64,000 nt of DNA from JAEUJM01 sp964635055. GTDB lineage: Bacteria; Actinomycetota; Acidimicrobiia; Acidimicrobiales; DATDAH01. The notes under the pieces are model-generated. The model did no database searches. It saw only the letters and a list, made by a program, of their open reading frames with translations, and was not told the origin of the DNA. The stretch covers positions 52,857 to 116,856 of the forward strand of contig CAZWMT010000016.1 in assembly GCA_964635055.1 (NCBI GenBank). The letters run 5' to 3'. The position numbers and the translations under genes were made by a program. Positions 50,581-58,119 of this stretch are shown here, one piece after another. Each line of letters begins with the position of its first letter. The first letter of the stretch is position 1.

Positions 50581-50856
50581 ATGAACAAGACCGAACTGGT
50601 GGACGCCATCGCCGGAAAGACCGATCTGTCGAAGAAGGACGTCGGCGAGGTGCTCGACGCGTTCTTCGACGTGGCGTCCGAGGTCGTCGGCAAGGGCGAC
50701 GAGAAGATCACCCTGCCCGGCTTCCTCTCGATCGAGCGGACCCATCGGGCCGCCCGCTCGGGGCGCAACCCCGCGACCGGCGAGGCCATCCAGATCCCGG
50801 CCGGCTACGGCGTGAAGGTGGCCGCCGGCTCCAAGCTGAAGGCCGCCGCGAAGTAG
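50581..50856 (+). CDS. hup: HU-family nucleoid protein
   Basis: A 91-aa DNA-binding protein. MNKTELVDAIAGKTDLSKKDVGEVLDAFFD, the beta-arm region GFLSIERTHRAARSGRNPATGEAIQIPAG and a Lys-rich end are classical HU, without the long basic tail of mycobacterial HupB. It has a strong AGGAGG site at about 50568-50573, unlike the leaderless genes around it, and TTGACA at 50495-50500 may be a -35 box. A GC hairpin terminates it. Confidence 0.96.
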   Translation: MNKTELVDAIAGKTDLSKKDVGEVLDAFFDVASEVVGKGDEKITLPGFLSIERTHRAARSGRNPATGEAIQIPAGYGVKVAAGSKLKAAAK

Positions 50857-50878
50857 CAGCGGCACCGCAGGCGAACCA

Positions 50879-50910
50879 ACGGGGGGCGGCGCTTCGGCGC
50901 CGCCCCCCGT
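50879..50910 (+). terminator. Hairpin downstream of hup
   Basis: A perfect 14-bp stem (ACGGGGGGCGGCGC and its complement) with a TTCG tetraloop, 23 nt after the hup stop and 4 nt before the -10 element of the next gene. No T-tract follows, but the stability and position make a terminator very likely. Confidence 0.75.
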
Positions 50911-50926
50911 CGCGTACCCTCGTCCC

Positions 50927-51397
50927 ATGACCGAACCCACCAGGCTCGCCGCCGGCGACAAGGCCCCTGCGTTCAACCTCGCCGACCAGTCCGGCGACAG
51001 GATCCGGCTGTCCAGCTTCAAGGGCCGCAAGGTCCTGCTGTACTTCTACCCCAAGGCCGACACGCCGGGCTGCACCACCCAGTCGTGCGCCCTCCGCGAC
51101 ATCGCCGGCGACGTGGGCGACACCGCGATCGTCGGCGTCAGCCCCGACAAGCCCGAGAAGCAGGCCAAGTTCGACGAGAAGTACGGGCTCGGCTTCCCCC
51201 TGCTGGCCGACGAGGACCATGCCGTGGCCGAGGCCTACGGCGTGTGGGGGGAGAAGAAGAACTACGGCCGGGTGTACATGGGCATCATCCGATCGGCGTT
51301 CCTGATCGACGAGAAGGGCAGGATCGAACAGGCCTGGTACAAGATCAGCCCCAAGGACACCCCGCTCAAGCTCCAAGCCGCCCTCGCCGCGGCGTGA
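50927..51397 (+). CDS. bcp: Thioredoxin-dependent peroxiredoxin, Bcp type
   Basis: A peroxiredoxin Q/BCP, 156 aa. The peroxidatic Cys49 and resolving Cys54 are in YPKADTPGCTTQSCALRD, the five-residue spacing of the atypical 2-Cys Bcp class. It reduces H2O2 and organic peroxides. TACCCT at 50915-50920 lies 6 nt before the ATG. Its stop overlaps the relay ORF to the FabZ-like gene. Confidence 0.94.
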   Translation: MTEPTRLAAGDKAPAFNLADQSGDRIRLSSFKGRKVLLYFYPKADTPGCTTQSCALRDIAGDVGDTAIVGVSPDKPEKQAKFDEKYGLGFPLLADEDHAVAEAYGVWGEKKNYGRVYMGIIRSAFLIDEKGRIEQAWYKISPKDTPLKLQAALAAA

Positions 51398-51477
51398 GCG
51401 CAGCGGTGGCCCGAGCAGCTCGCCGCCCCCGTGGCCGCACGGAGGGCGAGCGCCGCGCACGAGAGCGGGCATCGTGA
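51394..51477 (+). CDS. Relay micro-ORF between bcp and the FabZ-like gene
   Basis: A 27-codon ORF. GTG overlaps the bcp stop (GTGA at 51394-51397) and TGA overlaps the next GTG (GTGA at 51474-51477). The peptide begins VSAAVARAARRPRGRTEGER and ends RARERAS. It resembles both the hisC-hisB relay (MSATTARASRPRQG) and the trpC pair (ARAARERSE). Confidence 0.5.
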   Translation: MSAAVARAARRPRGRTEGERRARERAS

Positions 51478-51929
51478 CCGAGGCGCCGGCGCTGCCGCCG
51501 CCGGAGGCGGTCCTGCCCCACCGGGCGCCGTTCCTGTTCCTGGACCAGGTCACCGATCTCACGCCGGAAGGCACCGCCACGGGCGTGTGGCACTTGACGG
51601 GCGACGAGCCCTTCTTCGCCGGCCACTTCCCGGGCCTGCCGACGCTGCCAGGTGTCCTGATGCTGGAGGCGATCGCCCAGTTGGGCGCCTACGCGGTCCT
51701 GAGCGACGACCGCACCCGGGGGAAGCTCCCGCTGTTCGGCGGCGTGGATGCGGCCAGGTTCCGCCGTCAGGTGGGCCCAGGCGACACCCTCGACCTCGAG
51801 GTGACGCTGGGCAGGATGAGCGCGAGAGCAGGCAAGGGCAGCGGCAGCGCCACCGTCAACGGCGAGCTCGCCTGCCAATGCGACCTGCTCTTCGTCCTCA
51901 TCGACGCCCCGGACCAGACCCCGAGCTGA
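51474..51929 (+). CDS. FabZ-like 3-hydroxyacyl-ACP dehydratase
   Basis: A hot-dog dehydratase, 151 aa. LPHRAPFLFLDQVTDL and the catalytic FFAGHFPGLPTLPGVLMLEAIAQLGAYAV (His and Glu, about residues 46-74) are the FabZ signature. It removes water from 3-hydroxyacyl-ACP in fatty-acid elongation. It converges on fabF of the reverse fab operon, with a 419-nt repeat-rich gap between. Confidence 0.88.
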   Translation: MTEAPALPPPEAVLPHRAPFLFLDQVTDLTPEGTATGVWHLTGDEPFFAGHFPGLPTLPGVLMLEAIAQLGAYAVLSDDRTRGKLPLFGGVDAARFRRQVGPGDTLDLEVTLGRMSARAGKGSGSATVNGELACQCDLLFVLIDAPDQTPS

Positions 51930-51957
51930 CCCGCCGTCGCCAGGTCCGAGGCCCAAG

Positions 51958-52070
51958 CGAACTGGCGCCCGATCCGGCGGCCAGGACAACAGAATGAGGC
52001 GCCAGTTCGAACCCCCGGCGAACTGGCGCCCGATCCGGGGCCCCGGGCAACAGAATGAGGCGCCAGTTCG
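51958..52070. repeat. Two tandem dyad elements, family D (61-nt period)
   Basis: Two units, 51958-52009 and 52019-52070, each with a perfect 12-bp stem CGAACTGGCGCC / GGCGCCAGTTCG and a similar loop (CGATCC...CAACAGAATGA). They lie in the convergent gap 51930-52348. The outer ends CGAACT/AGTTCG match the other dyad families while the inner arm differs. Confidence 0.85.
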
Positions 52071-52090
52071 AGGAGCGCCCAGACGCGAGA

Positions 52091-52167
52091 GGACGAGTCC
52101 GCCAAGCGAGGCGTGAGCGGGACGGCCCGCAGCGAGCAGGACGAGTCCGCTCAGCGACGTGTCAGCA
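52091..52167 (+). repeat. 29-nt direct repeat with relay-like coding frame
   Basis: Two copies of GGACGAGTCCGC...AGCGA.G.GT.AGC (52091-52119 and 52139-52167). In one forward frame they read DESAKRGVSGTARSEQ and DESAQRRVSNDG, similar in style to the relay peptides (VSPT...ERSEQER). No neighbouring gene is bridged, so this may be a decayed relay element. Confidence 0.5.
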
Positions 52168-52260
52168 ACGACGGAGCGCCCGACCCCAACGAAGTGGAGG
52201 GTGGACGGGGACCGCCAGGGCACGGCCGGAGGACCGGGGGGTGGCGCCGATCCGGAGGGT

Positions 52261-52298
52261 CCGAAAGATCGCCGCATGCTTTTCGCGGCGATTTTCGG
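52261..52298. terminator. Hairpin between convergent genes
   Basis: CCGAAA-ATCGCCGC (one bulged G) pairs with GCGGCGATTTTCGG, 14 bp with a 9-nt loop, 50 nt from the fabF stop. The A/T-containing stem could terminate transcription in both directions, though no long T-tract is present. Confidence 0.5.
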
Positions 52299-52348
52299 AT
52301 ACCGGATCGGGGTCAGGACCCGCCGGTCCGCAGGCCGTGATCTGAGCG

Positions 52349-53530
52349 CTAGGAAACAGGAGGCCCGAACACGAGGCAGCCATTGTGGCCGCCGAACCCG
52401 AAGCTGTTCGACAGCAGGGGAGCGGGGTCCCACGGGCGGGCTCGGCCGGCCACCACGTCGATGGGGGGGAGTTCGGGGTCGAGGCGCTCGAAGCCCATGG
52501 TGGGCGGGATGAGGCGCTTCTGGATGGACAGCACCGACGCCACCGCCTCGAGGGCGCCCGCCGCGCCCAGCGAGTGGCCGGTGACGCCCTTGATGGACGT
52601 GACCGGCGGGCCGGGGGTGCCGAACACCTTGGCGATGGCCTCGGCCTCGGCGGCATCGTTCAGCGGGGTCGAGGTGCCGTGGGCGTTGATCTGCCCGACC
52701 GCCGAGGCGGCGACCCCGGCGTCGGCGAGGGCCTGCTCCATGCAGGACACCGCCCCGGAGCCGCCCGGGGCGGGAGCGGTGATGTGGTGGGCGTCGGCGG
52801 TGCTGGCGCCGCCGAGGACCTCGGCGAGCACGGTGGCGCCACGGGCGAGGGCACGTTCCATCTCCTCGAGCACGAGCACGCCGGCGCCCTCCGCGATGAC
52901 GAAGCCGTCCCGGTCGGCGTCGAACGGGCAGGACCGACCCGAGGACGACGTGGCGGTCATGTTGATGAAGCCCTGGATGGCGGTGGGGGTGAGGGCCGCT
53001 TCGGCGCTGCCGGCCAGCACCACCTCGCACCGCCCGGAGGCGATGAGGAGCGCGGCGTTGGCGATGGAGTGGGTTCCGGCGGCACATGCCGTGCTGATGG
53101 TCTCGCACGGGCCACGCCAGCCGTGGCGCATCGACACCGACGCCGCCGCGGCGTTGGCCATCATCATCGGCACCAGGAACGGCGACACCCGGCGGGCGCC
53201 CTTCGTGTAATAGATCTGCACCCCGTTCTCGAGGGTGTTGAGGCCGCCCACGCCCGTGCCGATGAGCACGCCGGAGCGCTCGGGGTCGGCGGCCAGGTCG
53301 CCGGCCTGCTCGAGGGCCATGTCGGCGGCCGCCATCGCGAATTGGGCGAAGCGGTCGGTGCGGCGCGCTTCTTTGGGGTTGTCGAACCAGGGCTCGGGGT
53401 CCCAGTCCTCGACCGCGCGCCGGTCGGCGGGCTCGACGGGCACGCCGAGACCGTCCCAGAAGGCGTCCGCGCCGGTGCCGCAGGGGGCGACCACCCCCAC
53501 ACCGGTGACGGCGACCCGCGCACCGCGCAT
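52349..53530 (-). CDS. fabF: Beta-ketoacyl-ACP synthase II
   Basis: A condensing enzyme, 393 aa, for chain elongation. The nucleophile Cys149 lies in ETISTACAAGTHSI; the two histidines are in INAHGTSTPLNDAAE and GVTGHSLGAAGALEA. SNSFGFGGHNGCLVF closes the fold. It is the last gene of the reverse operon fabD-fabH-fabG-acpP-fabF, starting 3 nt after acpP ends. Confidence 0.95.
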   Translation of the reverse strand: MRGARVAVTGVGVVAPCGTGADAFWDGLGVPVEPADRRAVEDWDPEPWFDNPKEARRTDRFAQFAMAAADMALEQAGDLAADPERSGVLIGTGVGGLNTLENGVQIYYTKGARRVSPFLVPMMMANAAAASVSMRHGWRGPCETISTACAAGTHSIANAALLIASGRCEVVLAGSAEAALTPTAIQGFINMTATSSSGRSCPFDADRDGFVIAEGAGVLVLEEMERALARGATVLAEVLGGASTADAHHITAPAPGGSGAVSCMEQALADAGVAASAVGQINAHGTSTPLNDAAEAEAIAKVFGTPGPPVTSIKGVTGHSLGAAGALEAVASVLSIQKRLIPPTMGFERLDPELPPIDVVAGRARPWDPAPLLSNSFGFGGHNGCLVFGPPVS

Positions 53531-53533
53531 GGT

Positions 53534-53773
53534 CTAGAGCTTGCTCGTGACCAGGTCGAACGCCTGGCCCACGCTCTCGATGCCCTCGAGCTCCTCTTCG
53601 TCGACGGTGACGTCGAACTCCTCCTCGAGGGCCATCACCAGCTCGACCAGGTCGAGGCTGTCGGCGTCGAGGTCCTCGCCGAAGGTGGCCTCACGGGTCA
53701 CCTTGTCGGCATCCACCGATAGCACCTCGACGGCGCACTTCTTGAACCGTTCGAAATTGGCGTCGTCGCTCAC
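53534..53773 (-). CDS. acpP: Acyl carrier protein
   Basis: A 79-aa acidic four-helix protein carrying acyl chains on phosphopantetheine. The attachment site Ser39 is in GEDLDADSLDLVELVMALEEEF. The GTG at 53773 is chosen because a GGAGAG site lies 6-7 nt upstream and the length is typical. The open frame continues upstream but overlaps fabG's end region. It is 46 nt behind fabG, the only gap in this operon with a ribosome-binding site. Confidence 0.95.
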   Translation of the reverse strand: MSDDANFERFKKCAVEVLSVDADKVTREATFGEDLDADSLDLVELVMALEEEFDVTVDEEELEGIESVGQAFDLVTSKL

Positions 53774-53819
53774 TTGCGTCTCTCCACAGTCGTTGCTCGG
53801 GTGATCTGGTCGTCTCCGC

Positions 53820-54581
53820 CTATGTTCCCATGCCCAGGCCACCGTCGACCGGAATCACCGCGCCCGTGATGTACGCGGCCTCGTCCGAGGCCAGGAACCG
53901 GATGGTCGACGCTACCTCGTCGGGCGTCCCGAGCCGCCCGAGGGGGACGAGTGCGGCGATGGCCTCGCGCCGATCGGTGGGCAGGGCGTCGATCATGTCG
54001 GTGGCGATGGGACCGGGTGCCACCACGTTCACGGTGACGTGGCGCGACCCGAACTCGCGGGCCATGGACCGGGCCAGTCCCACCAGGCCCGCCTTGGATG
54101 CGGCGTAGTTGACCTGGCCGGCCGAACCGGTGTGGGCCACGACCGACGACAGGAAGATGATGCGCCCCCACCGCGCCCGCATCATCCTCGTCACCGCCCG
54201 CTTGGCCACCTTGAACCCGCCGGACAGGTTGGTGTCGAGCACGCCGTCGAACTCGTCGTCGCCCATGCGCACCATCAGGCCGTCGCGGGTGATGCCGGCG
54301 TTCGACACGAGCACCTGCACCGGCCCGAGCGCGGCCTCGACGGCGGCGAAGGCGGCCTCGACCTGCGCGGCGTCGGTGACGTCGCAGGGGGTGGCGAACA
54401 GGTCGTGCCCCTCGGGTGGCGCGGTGGCGTTGTAGGTGATGGCCACCCGGTCGCCCGCGGCCGCGAACGCCCGTGCGGTGGCCAGGCCGATGCCGCGCGA
54501 CCCACCGGTCACCAGCACCACCCGCCCTCCCGTGTCGTCGCTGTCGGTCTCGGAGGTCTCGTCGCGCTGGTCGGCGGTCAC
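53820..54581 (-). CDS. fabG: 3-Oxoacyl-ACP reductase
   Basis: An SDR ketoreductase, 253 aa. VVLVTGGSRGIGLATA, VLVSNAGITRDGLMVRM, the catalytic FLSSVVAHTGSAGQVNYAASKAGLVGLARS and ITGAVIPVDGGLGMG are FabG-typical. The first 15-17 residues are a polar extension. The GTG start at 54581 overlaps the fabH stop (GTGA). Position in the fab operon supports FabG. Confidence 0.94.
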   Translation of the reverse strand: MTADQRDETSETDSDDTGGRVVLVTGGSRGIGLATARAFAAAGDRVAITYNATAPPEGHDLFATPCDVTDAAQVEAAFAAVEAALGPVQVLVSNAGITRDGLMVRMGDDEFDGVLDTNLSGGFKVAKRAVTRMMRARWGRIIFLSSVVAHTGSAGQVNYAASKAGLVGLARSMAREFGSRHVTVNVVAPGPIATDMIDALPTDRREAIAALVPLGRLGTPDEVASTIRFLASDEAAYITGAVIPVDGGLGMGT

Positions 54582-55504
54582 GGCTCCCACCGTAGAACGA
54601 CGCTGGCCCAGGTCATCCCTGCGCCGAACCCGGTCATCAGGACGAGGTCGCCGCGGTCGAGGCGGCCGGCGTCGACGCCGTCGGTGAGGGCGATCGGAAT
54701 CGACGCCGCCGAGGTGTTGCCCGTCCGCTCCAGCACCATGACGACCCGCTCCATGGGGATCCCCAGCCGGTGGGTGGAGGCCTCGATGATGCGCCGGTTG
54801 GCCTGGTGGGGAACGACGAGGGCGAGGTCGTCGGCCTCGACGCCGGCACCGCGCATGGCCCGCTCCGACGAGTCGACCATGGCCCGCACCGCCCGGCGGA
54901 ACACCGCGCCGCCGTCCATGGTCACGCACCCGCCGATGTCGGCCCGCAGGATGCCCGCCGCGCTCCCGTCGCTCCCCAGGTCCCAGCCCAGGATCGCGTC
55001 GTCGGGGCCGGATGAGGACAGCACCACGGCCCCCGCTCCGTCACCGAACAAGATGGCGGTGGTGCGGTCGTCCCAGTCGACGAGGCGGCTCATCGACTCG
55101 GCCCCGATCACCAGCACGTGGCGCATGCCGGTGCCGAGGAGACCCGCGGCCACGGCCAGCCCGTACACGAAGCCCGAGCAGGCTGCGTTCAGGTCGAAGG
55201 CCCCACAGCGGAGCCCGAGCGCCTCCTGCACGACGCTGGCGGTGGCCGGCGTGGCCTGGTCGGGACTGAGGGTCGCCACGATCACGAGGTCGATCTGGTC
55301 GAGGGCGACGCCGGCACGTTCGAGCGCCTGGCGGCCGGCCTGGACCGCCAACTCGGTGGTGCCCGCGCCGACGCGCCGTTCACTGATGCCGGTGCGATCC
55401 CGGATCCACGCGTCCGACGTGTCGAGCCAGGTCGCGAGGTCGGCGTTGGTGACGCGCTTGTCCGGAAGCGTCGCGCCCCATCCGGTGATGCGCGAGCCGG
55501 GCAT
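54578..55504 (-). CDS. fabH: Beta-ketoacyl-ACP synthase III
   Basis: The initiating condensing enzyme, 308 aa. Cys109 is in FDLNAACSGFVYGL, His in VVPHQANRRIIEAS, and Asn in GNTSAASIPIAL. WIRDRTGISERR near residue 33 is the CoA-binding loop. I choose the ATG at 55504, which overlaps the fabD stop (TGATG); an in-frame GTG at 55528 would add eight residues. Confidence 0.95.
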   Translation of the reverse strand: MPGSRITGWGATLPDKRVTNADLATWLDTSDAWIRDRTGISERRVGAGTTELAVQAGRQALERAGVALDQIDLVIVATLSPDQATPATASVVQEALGLRCGAFDLNAACSGFVYGLAVAAGLLGTGMRHVLVIGAESMSRLVDWDDRTTAILFGDGAGAVVLSSSGPDDAILGWDLGSDGSAAGILRADIGGCVTMDGGAVFRRAVRAMVDSSERAMRGAGVEADDLALVVPHQANRRIIEASTHRLGIPMERVVMVLERTGNTSAASIPIALTDGVDAGRLDRGDLVLMTGFGAGMTWASVVLRWEP

Positions 55505-56694
55505 CACCGGTGGTCGTCGATCAACCACGCGACCGGCTGGCTGGGGGTGACGCGCTCACCCTCGATGGCCAGGAAGCTCATGAACCGGCCGCCGAACGCC
55601 GAGCGCACGGGATGACCGCTCACGCTGCCCACCTCGTCACCGGGGGCGACGGTGGAACCCGAGGCGGTCCTCGAGGAGCACCGGAACACCCCTGCGACCG
55701 GGGTGACGAGCAGGCGCTCGGCCAGGTGGGGCCGCTCCCCGGGTGGGTCCGGGGGGACGACCGCTCCGGCCAGCAGCTCGAGCAGCGCGTCGAGGCCGGC
55801 CGGCGTCTCGACGGCGATCGTGCGCACGCCTGGGGCACCCCGCTTCGCCAACCCGGTCAACACGCGGCCCGGTCCCAGCTCGACGAAGGTGTGCACCCCT
55901 TCGTCCACCAGCGTGGCCATGGTCTGGCGCCACCGGACGGGACTGCACAGCTGGGCCGTGGACAGGCGCGGCCACTCGACCGCCCCGTTGTGCACCATCG
56001 CGTCGACGTTGGCGACCACCGGGGTGGCCGGCGGCCGCCACTCGACGGCGGCCAACGCCTTCTCGAGACGCGGCCTCGCCGGGGCCATGAGCGGCGTGTG
56101 GAACGCGCCGCCGACCGCGACGGCGAGCACCTTCGACGCGCCGAGGTCCCGGGCGATCGCGGCAGCCTCCAGCACGGCCTCGGGCGCGCCCGCGATCACC
56201 GTGTGGCCTGCGCCGTTGAAGTTGGCCGGCCAGACGTCGTCGGCCACCCGCGCACACGCGACGGCCACCTGCTCGTCGTCGAGGCCGAGCACCACCCGCA
56301 TGGTCCCCGGCCGCTCGTCGGCCGCGGCCTGCATGGCGTCGCCCCGCTCCACCACGAGCCGGACGCTCTCATCCAGCGCGACGACCGCCGACGCGGCGAG
56401 CGCCGTGTACTCGCCGAGGCTGTGGCCCGCCACCAGCGCGGGCTCGATGCCCAGGCGTTCGACGGCATCGAGCACGACGAGGTTGGCCACGTGGGTCGCG
56501 AGTTGTGCGTTGCGGGTCTGGCGGAGCTCGTCACCGTCCGCCGTGAGCAACAGCGCGGCGACATCACGACCGGCGGCCTCGGAGGCCTCGTCGACCAGCT
56601 CCCAAGAGGGATGGTCGCGCCAGGCGTGGCCGAACCCGGGACGTTGCGATCCCTGGCCGGGGAAGGTGAAGGCGATCATCGGGCGGAACCTCAC
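55504..56694 (-). CDS. fabD: Malonyl-CoA:ACP transacylase with C-terminal biotinyl/lipoyl-like domain
   Basis: A 396-aa FabD, longer than the usual 300-320. The transacylase has FTFPGQGSQRPG, nucleophile Ser92 in LVAGHSLGEYTALAA, the VGGAFHTPLM histidine and FVELGPGRVLTGL. From about residue 315 an extra domain follows: LLVTPVAGVFRCSS, GSTVAPGDEVGSVSG, HPVRSAFGGRFMSFLAI, EGERVTPSQPVAWLID. This is the two-half hammerhead pattern of biotinyl/lipoyl domains, without the modifiable lysine. The GTG at 56694 overlaps the stop of a relay ORF (GTGA); the ATG at 56679 is the alternative. Confidence 0.9.
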   Translation of the reverse strand: MRFRPMIAFTFPGQGSQRPGFGHAWRDHPSWELVDEASEAAGRDVAALLLTADGDELRQTRNAQLATHVANLVVLDAVERLGIEPALVAGHSLGEYTALAASAVVALDESVRLVVERGDAMQAAADERPGTMRVVLGLDDEQVAVACARVADDVWPANFNGAGHTVIAGAPEAVLEAAAIARDLGASKVLAVAVGGAFHTPLMAPARPRLEKALAAVEWRPPATPVVANVDAMVHNGAVEWPRLSTAQLCSPVRWRQTMATLVDEGVHTFVELGPGRVLTGLAKRGAPGVRTIAVETPAGLDALLELLAGAVVPPDPPGERPHLAERLLVTPVAGVFRCSSRTASGSTVAPGDEVGSVSGHPVRSAFGGRFMSFLAIEGERVTPSQPVAWLIDDHR

Positions 56695-56744
56695 ATGAGG
56701 GGCGTGTGCCCCGTCCGACCGAGGTGCGAGCCCGAAGGTTTCAC
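56691..56744 (-). CDS. Second relay micro-ORF before fabD
   Basis: A 17-codon ORF, VKPSGSHLGRTGHTPLM. GTG overlaps the stop of the first relay (GTGA at 56744-56741) and TGA overlaps the fabD GTG (GTGA at 56694-56691). It continues an unbroken chain of overlaps from the 43-codon gene to fabD. Confidence 0.5.
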   Translation of the reverse strand: MKPSGSHLGRTGHTPLM

Positions 56745-56809
56745 CCGGACCGGTCGGCCGGCTCCTCCCGACGGGGCGGACACCGCCCGCCGCGGCCCCG
56801 GCGGCTCAC
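56741..56809 (-). CDS. First relay micro-ORF before fabD
   Basis: A 22-codon ORF beginning VSRRGRGGRCPPRREEPAD. GTG overlaps the stop of the small membrane protein (GTGA at 56809-56806) and TGA overlaps the second relay. The peptide is basic and low in complexity, like the other relays, but not obviously homologous to the VSPTKEG group. Confidence 0.5.
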   Translation of the reverse strand: MSRRGRGGRCPPRREEPADRSG

Positions 56810-56937
56810 GAGGGCCGGCCGTACCGCCCCTCGTTGCGGGCGAACTGGCGGTCGCGCAGCACCGCGATCGCCGTGACCAACGCGACCACCACCAGAAGGC
56901 GCCGGAGCCAGCGCCGTTTGTTCACTCCCTCGGCCAT
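56806..56937 (-). CDS. 43-aa single-pass membrane protein
   Basis: MAEGVNKRRWLRRLLVVVAL begins it; one membrane helix (about residues 13-27) follows a basic cytoplasmic start, then a polar tail ending GRYGRPS. TACCCT (56951-56946, reverse) lies 8 nt before the ATG, so it is the leaderless first gene of the fab operon. Small proteins at this position could act as regulators of FabD, but that is speculation. Confidence 0.65.
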   Translation of the reverse strand: MAEGVNKRRWLRRLLVVVALVTAIAVLRDRQFARNEGRYGRPS

Positions 56938-57016
56938 GGACGACGAGGGTACGCTCCTGTTCCCCCCGATCGCATGATCGAGCACCTCCCACTCGAACAC
57001 CTCGTTCGAACACCCT

Positions 57017-57099
57017 GCCCGGGTGGAGGAACGGCAGACTCGGTGGATTCAAAATCCACTGTCCGAAAGGACGTGCGGGTTCAAATCCCGCCCCGGGCA
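57017..57099 (+). tRNA. tRNA-Leu (anticodon CAA)
   Basis: A class II tRNA of 83 nt. The acceptor stem GCCCGGG pairs with CCCGGGC, the anticodon stem-loop is GTGGA-TTCAAAA-TCCAC (anticodon CAA), the variable arm is GTCC-GAAA-GGAC, and the T arm is GCGGG-TTCAAAT-CCCGC. The 3' CCA is not encoded. It reads UUG codons, which are rare in this GC-rich genome. Confidence 0.97.
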
Positions 57100-57103
57100 C
57101 TCG

Positions 57104-57901
57104 TCATTGGATGCCGCCCCGAACCACGTCGCCGCCACGGTTGGCGGCGCAGTAGGTCGGGGCCTGGTGGGTTCGGCACGCCTCGGCCACGGTCGGGTAC
57201 CGGACCTCCACCCGGTCGACGCCGGGCACGGTGACCAGCAGGCGCTGCAGCGTGCGCTCGAGGCTCGTGCGCCCCAACTCGAACAACTCGACGTCCTGGC
57301 GGGCGGCGTCGAGCATGCGGTCGTGGCCCGACGCGGCCAGCTCCTCCTGCTGGATGGTCTGGCCGTCACCGAGCACGACCTCCCCCGTGCGGGTGACAAG
57401 GCCGGTCTGCTCGTCGATGGTCTGGACCGGGCCCTCGTCGACGGTCGCGATCCGCGGGAGTGGGGCGAGCACCCGCACCACCCCGTCCTTGACGGTGATG
57501 TCGCCGGCGTGGAGGTCGGCCAGGTCGGTGCGCAGCTCGACGCGCCCCGGGCCGACCGCGGCGACCTCCGACTCGCCGGCGAGTGCCGTCGGCACGTCCT
57601 GCTCACCGAGCAGCGGCACGCGCACGGACACGATGTTCTCGGCGTCGACGGTCACCGGCGCCAGGCTGCGCTCGGCCACGATCAGGTCGGACTGCTCGGT
57701 CAGCTCCTGGAGGATCACGGTGCGATCGGCCTGCACCTCGGTGCGGCTGTCGGCCCCGGCCTGCAACCAGGCCTGGTCGATGAAGCCGAGGCGCAGGCCG
57801 AGGGCGACCATGCCGAGCGCACCGAGGAGGAGGGCGACGACGAACCACCGCAAGCCGAGACGGGACCGGCGCCTGCCGGAATCAGAAGCGACGAGGACCA
57901 C
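57104..57901 (-). CDS. DUF4230-domain membrane protein
   Basis: A 265-aa protein. A single membrane helix (WFVVALLLGALGMVALGLRLG, about residues 17-38) anchors an outside DUF4230 domain: LQELTEQSDLIVAERSLAPVTVDAENIVSVRVPLLGEQD, ELRTDLADLHAGDITVKDGVVRVLAPLPRI. The function of the family is not known. The GTG at 57901 is preceded by AAGGAG at 8 nt, a clear ribosome-binding site, and gives the family's usual N-terminus. It converges on the tRNA gene. Confidence 0.82.
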   Translation of the reverse strand: MVLVASDSGRRRSRLGLRWFVVALLLGALGMVALGLRLGFIDQAWLQAGADSRTEVQADRTVILQELTEQSDLIVAERSLAPVTVDAENIVSVRVPLLGEQDVPTALAGESEVAAVGPGRVELRTDLADLHAGDITVKDGVVRVLAPLPRIATVDEGPVQTIDEQTGLVTRTGEVVLGDGQTIQQEELAASGHDRMLDAARQDVELFELGRTSLERTLQRLLVTVPGVDRVEVRYPTVAEACRTHQAPTYCAANRGGDVVRGGIQ

Positions 57902-57993
57902 GGGGAGAGCTCCTTGTGAGGGTTGGGGCGCGCGAGGCCGGCGGTGGCACCGCCACGTCGCTCGTGCGCCGTCGTGTGGCCGGCGGGCGTCGT

Positions 57994-58029
57994 GGACACC
58001 TGTCCTGGAACACCTGTCCTGGGACACCT
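57994..58029. repeat. Short tandem repeat upstream of the DUF4230 gene
   Basis: GGACACCTGTCCT / GGAACACCTGTCCT / GGGACACCTC form about two and a half 14-nt copies, each with a small dyad (GGACA..TGTCC). It lies in the 218-nt divergent gap between the DUF4230 gene and the coiled-coil gene and could be an operator for either. Confidence 0.5.
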
Positions 58030-58119
58030 CTGGCCGCAGCTGCTGGTACCAACGACGTCGCGCTCGCGAGAGTTCCCACCTGCCCGGTCCGCACGGCGGC
58101 CTGCCGGTAGGATCGGCCG

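Noticed and set aside
52113..52340. A 75-codon forward ORF in the fabZ-fabF gap
   Set aside because: It is built of the direct repeats and the hairpin, has no ribosome-binding site or -10 box and no recognisable domain.
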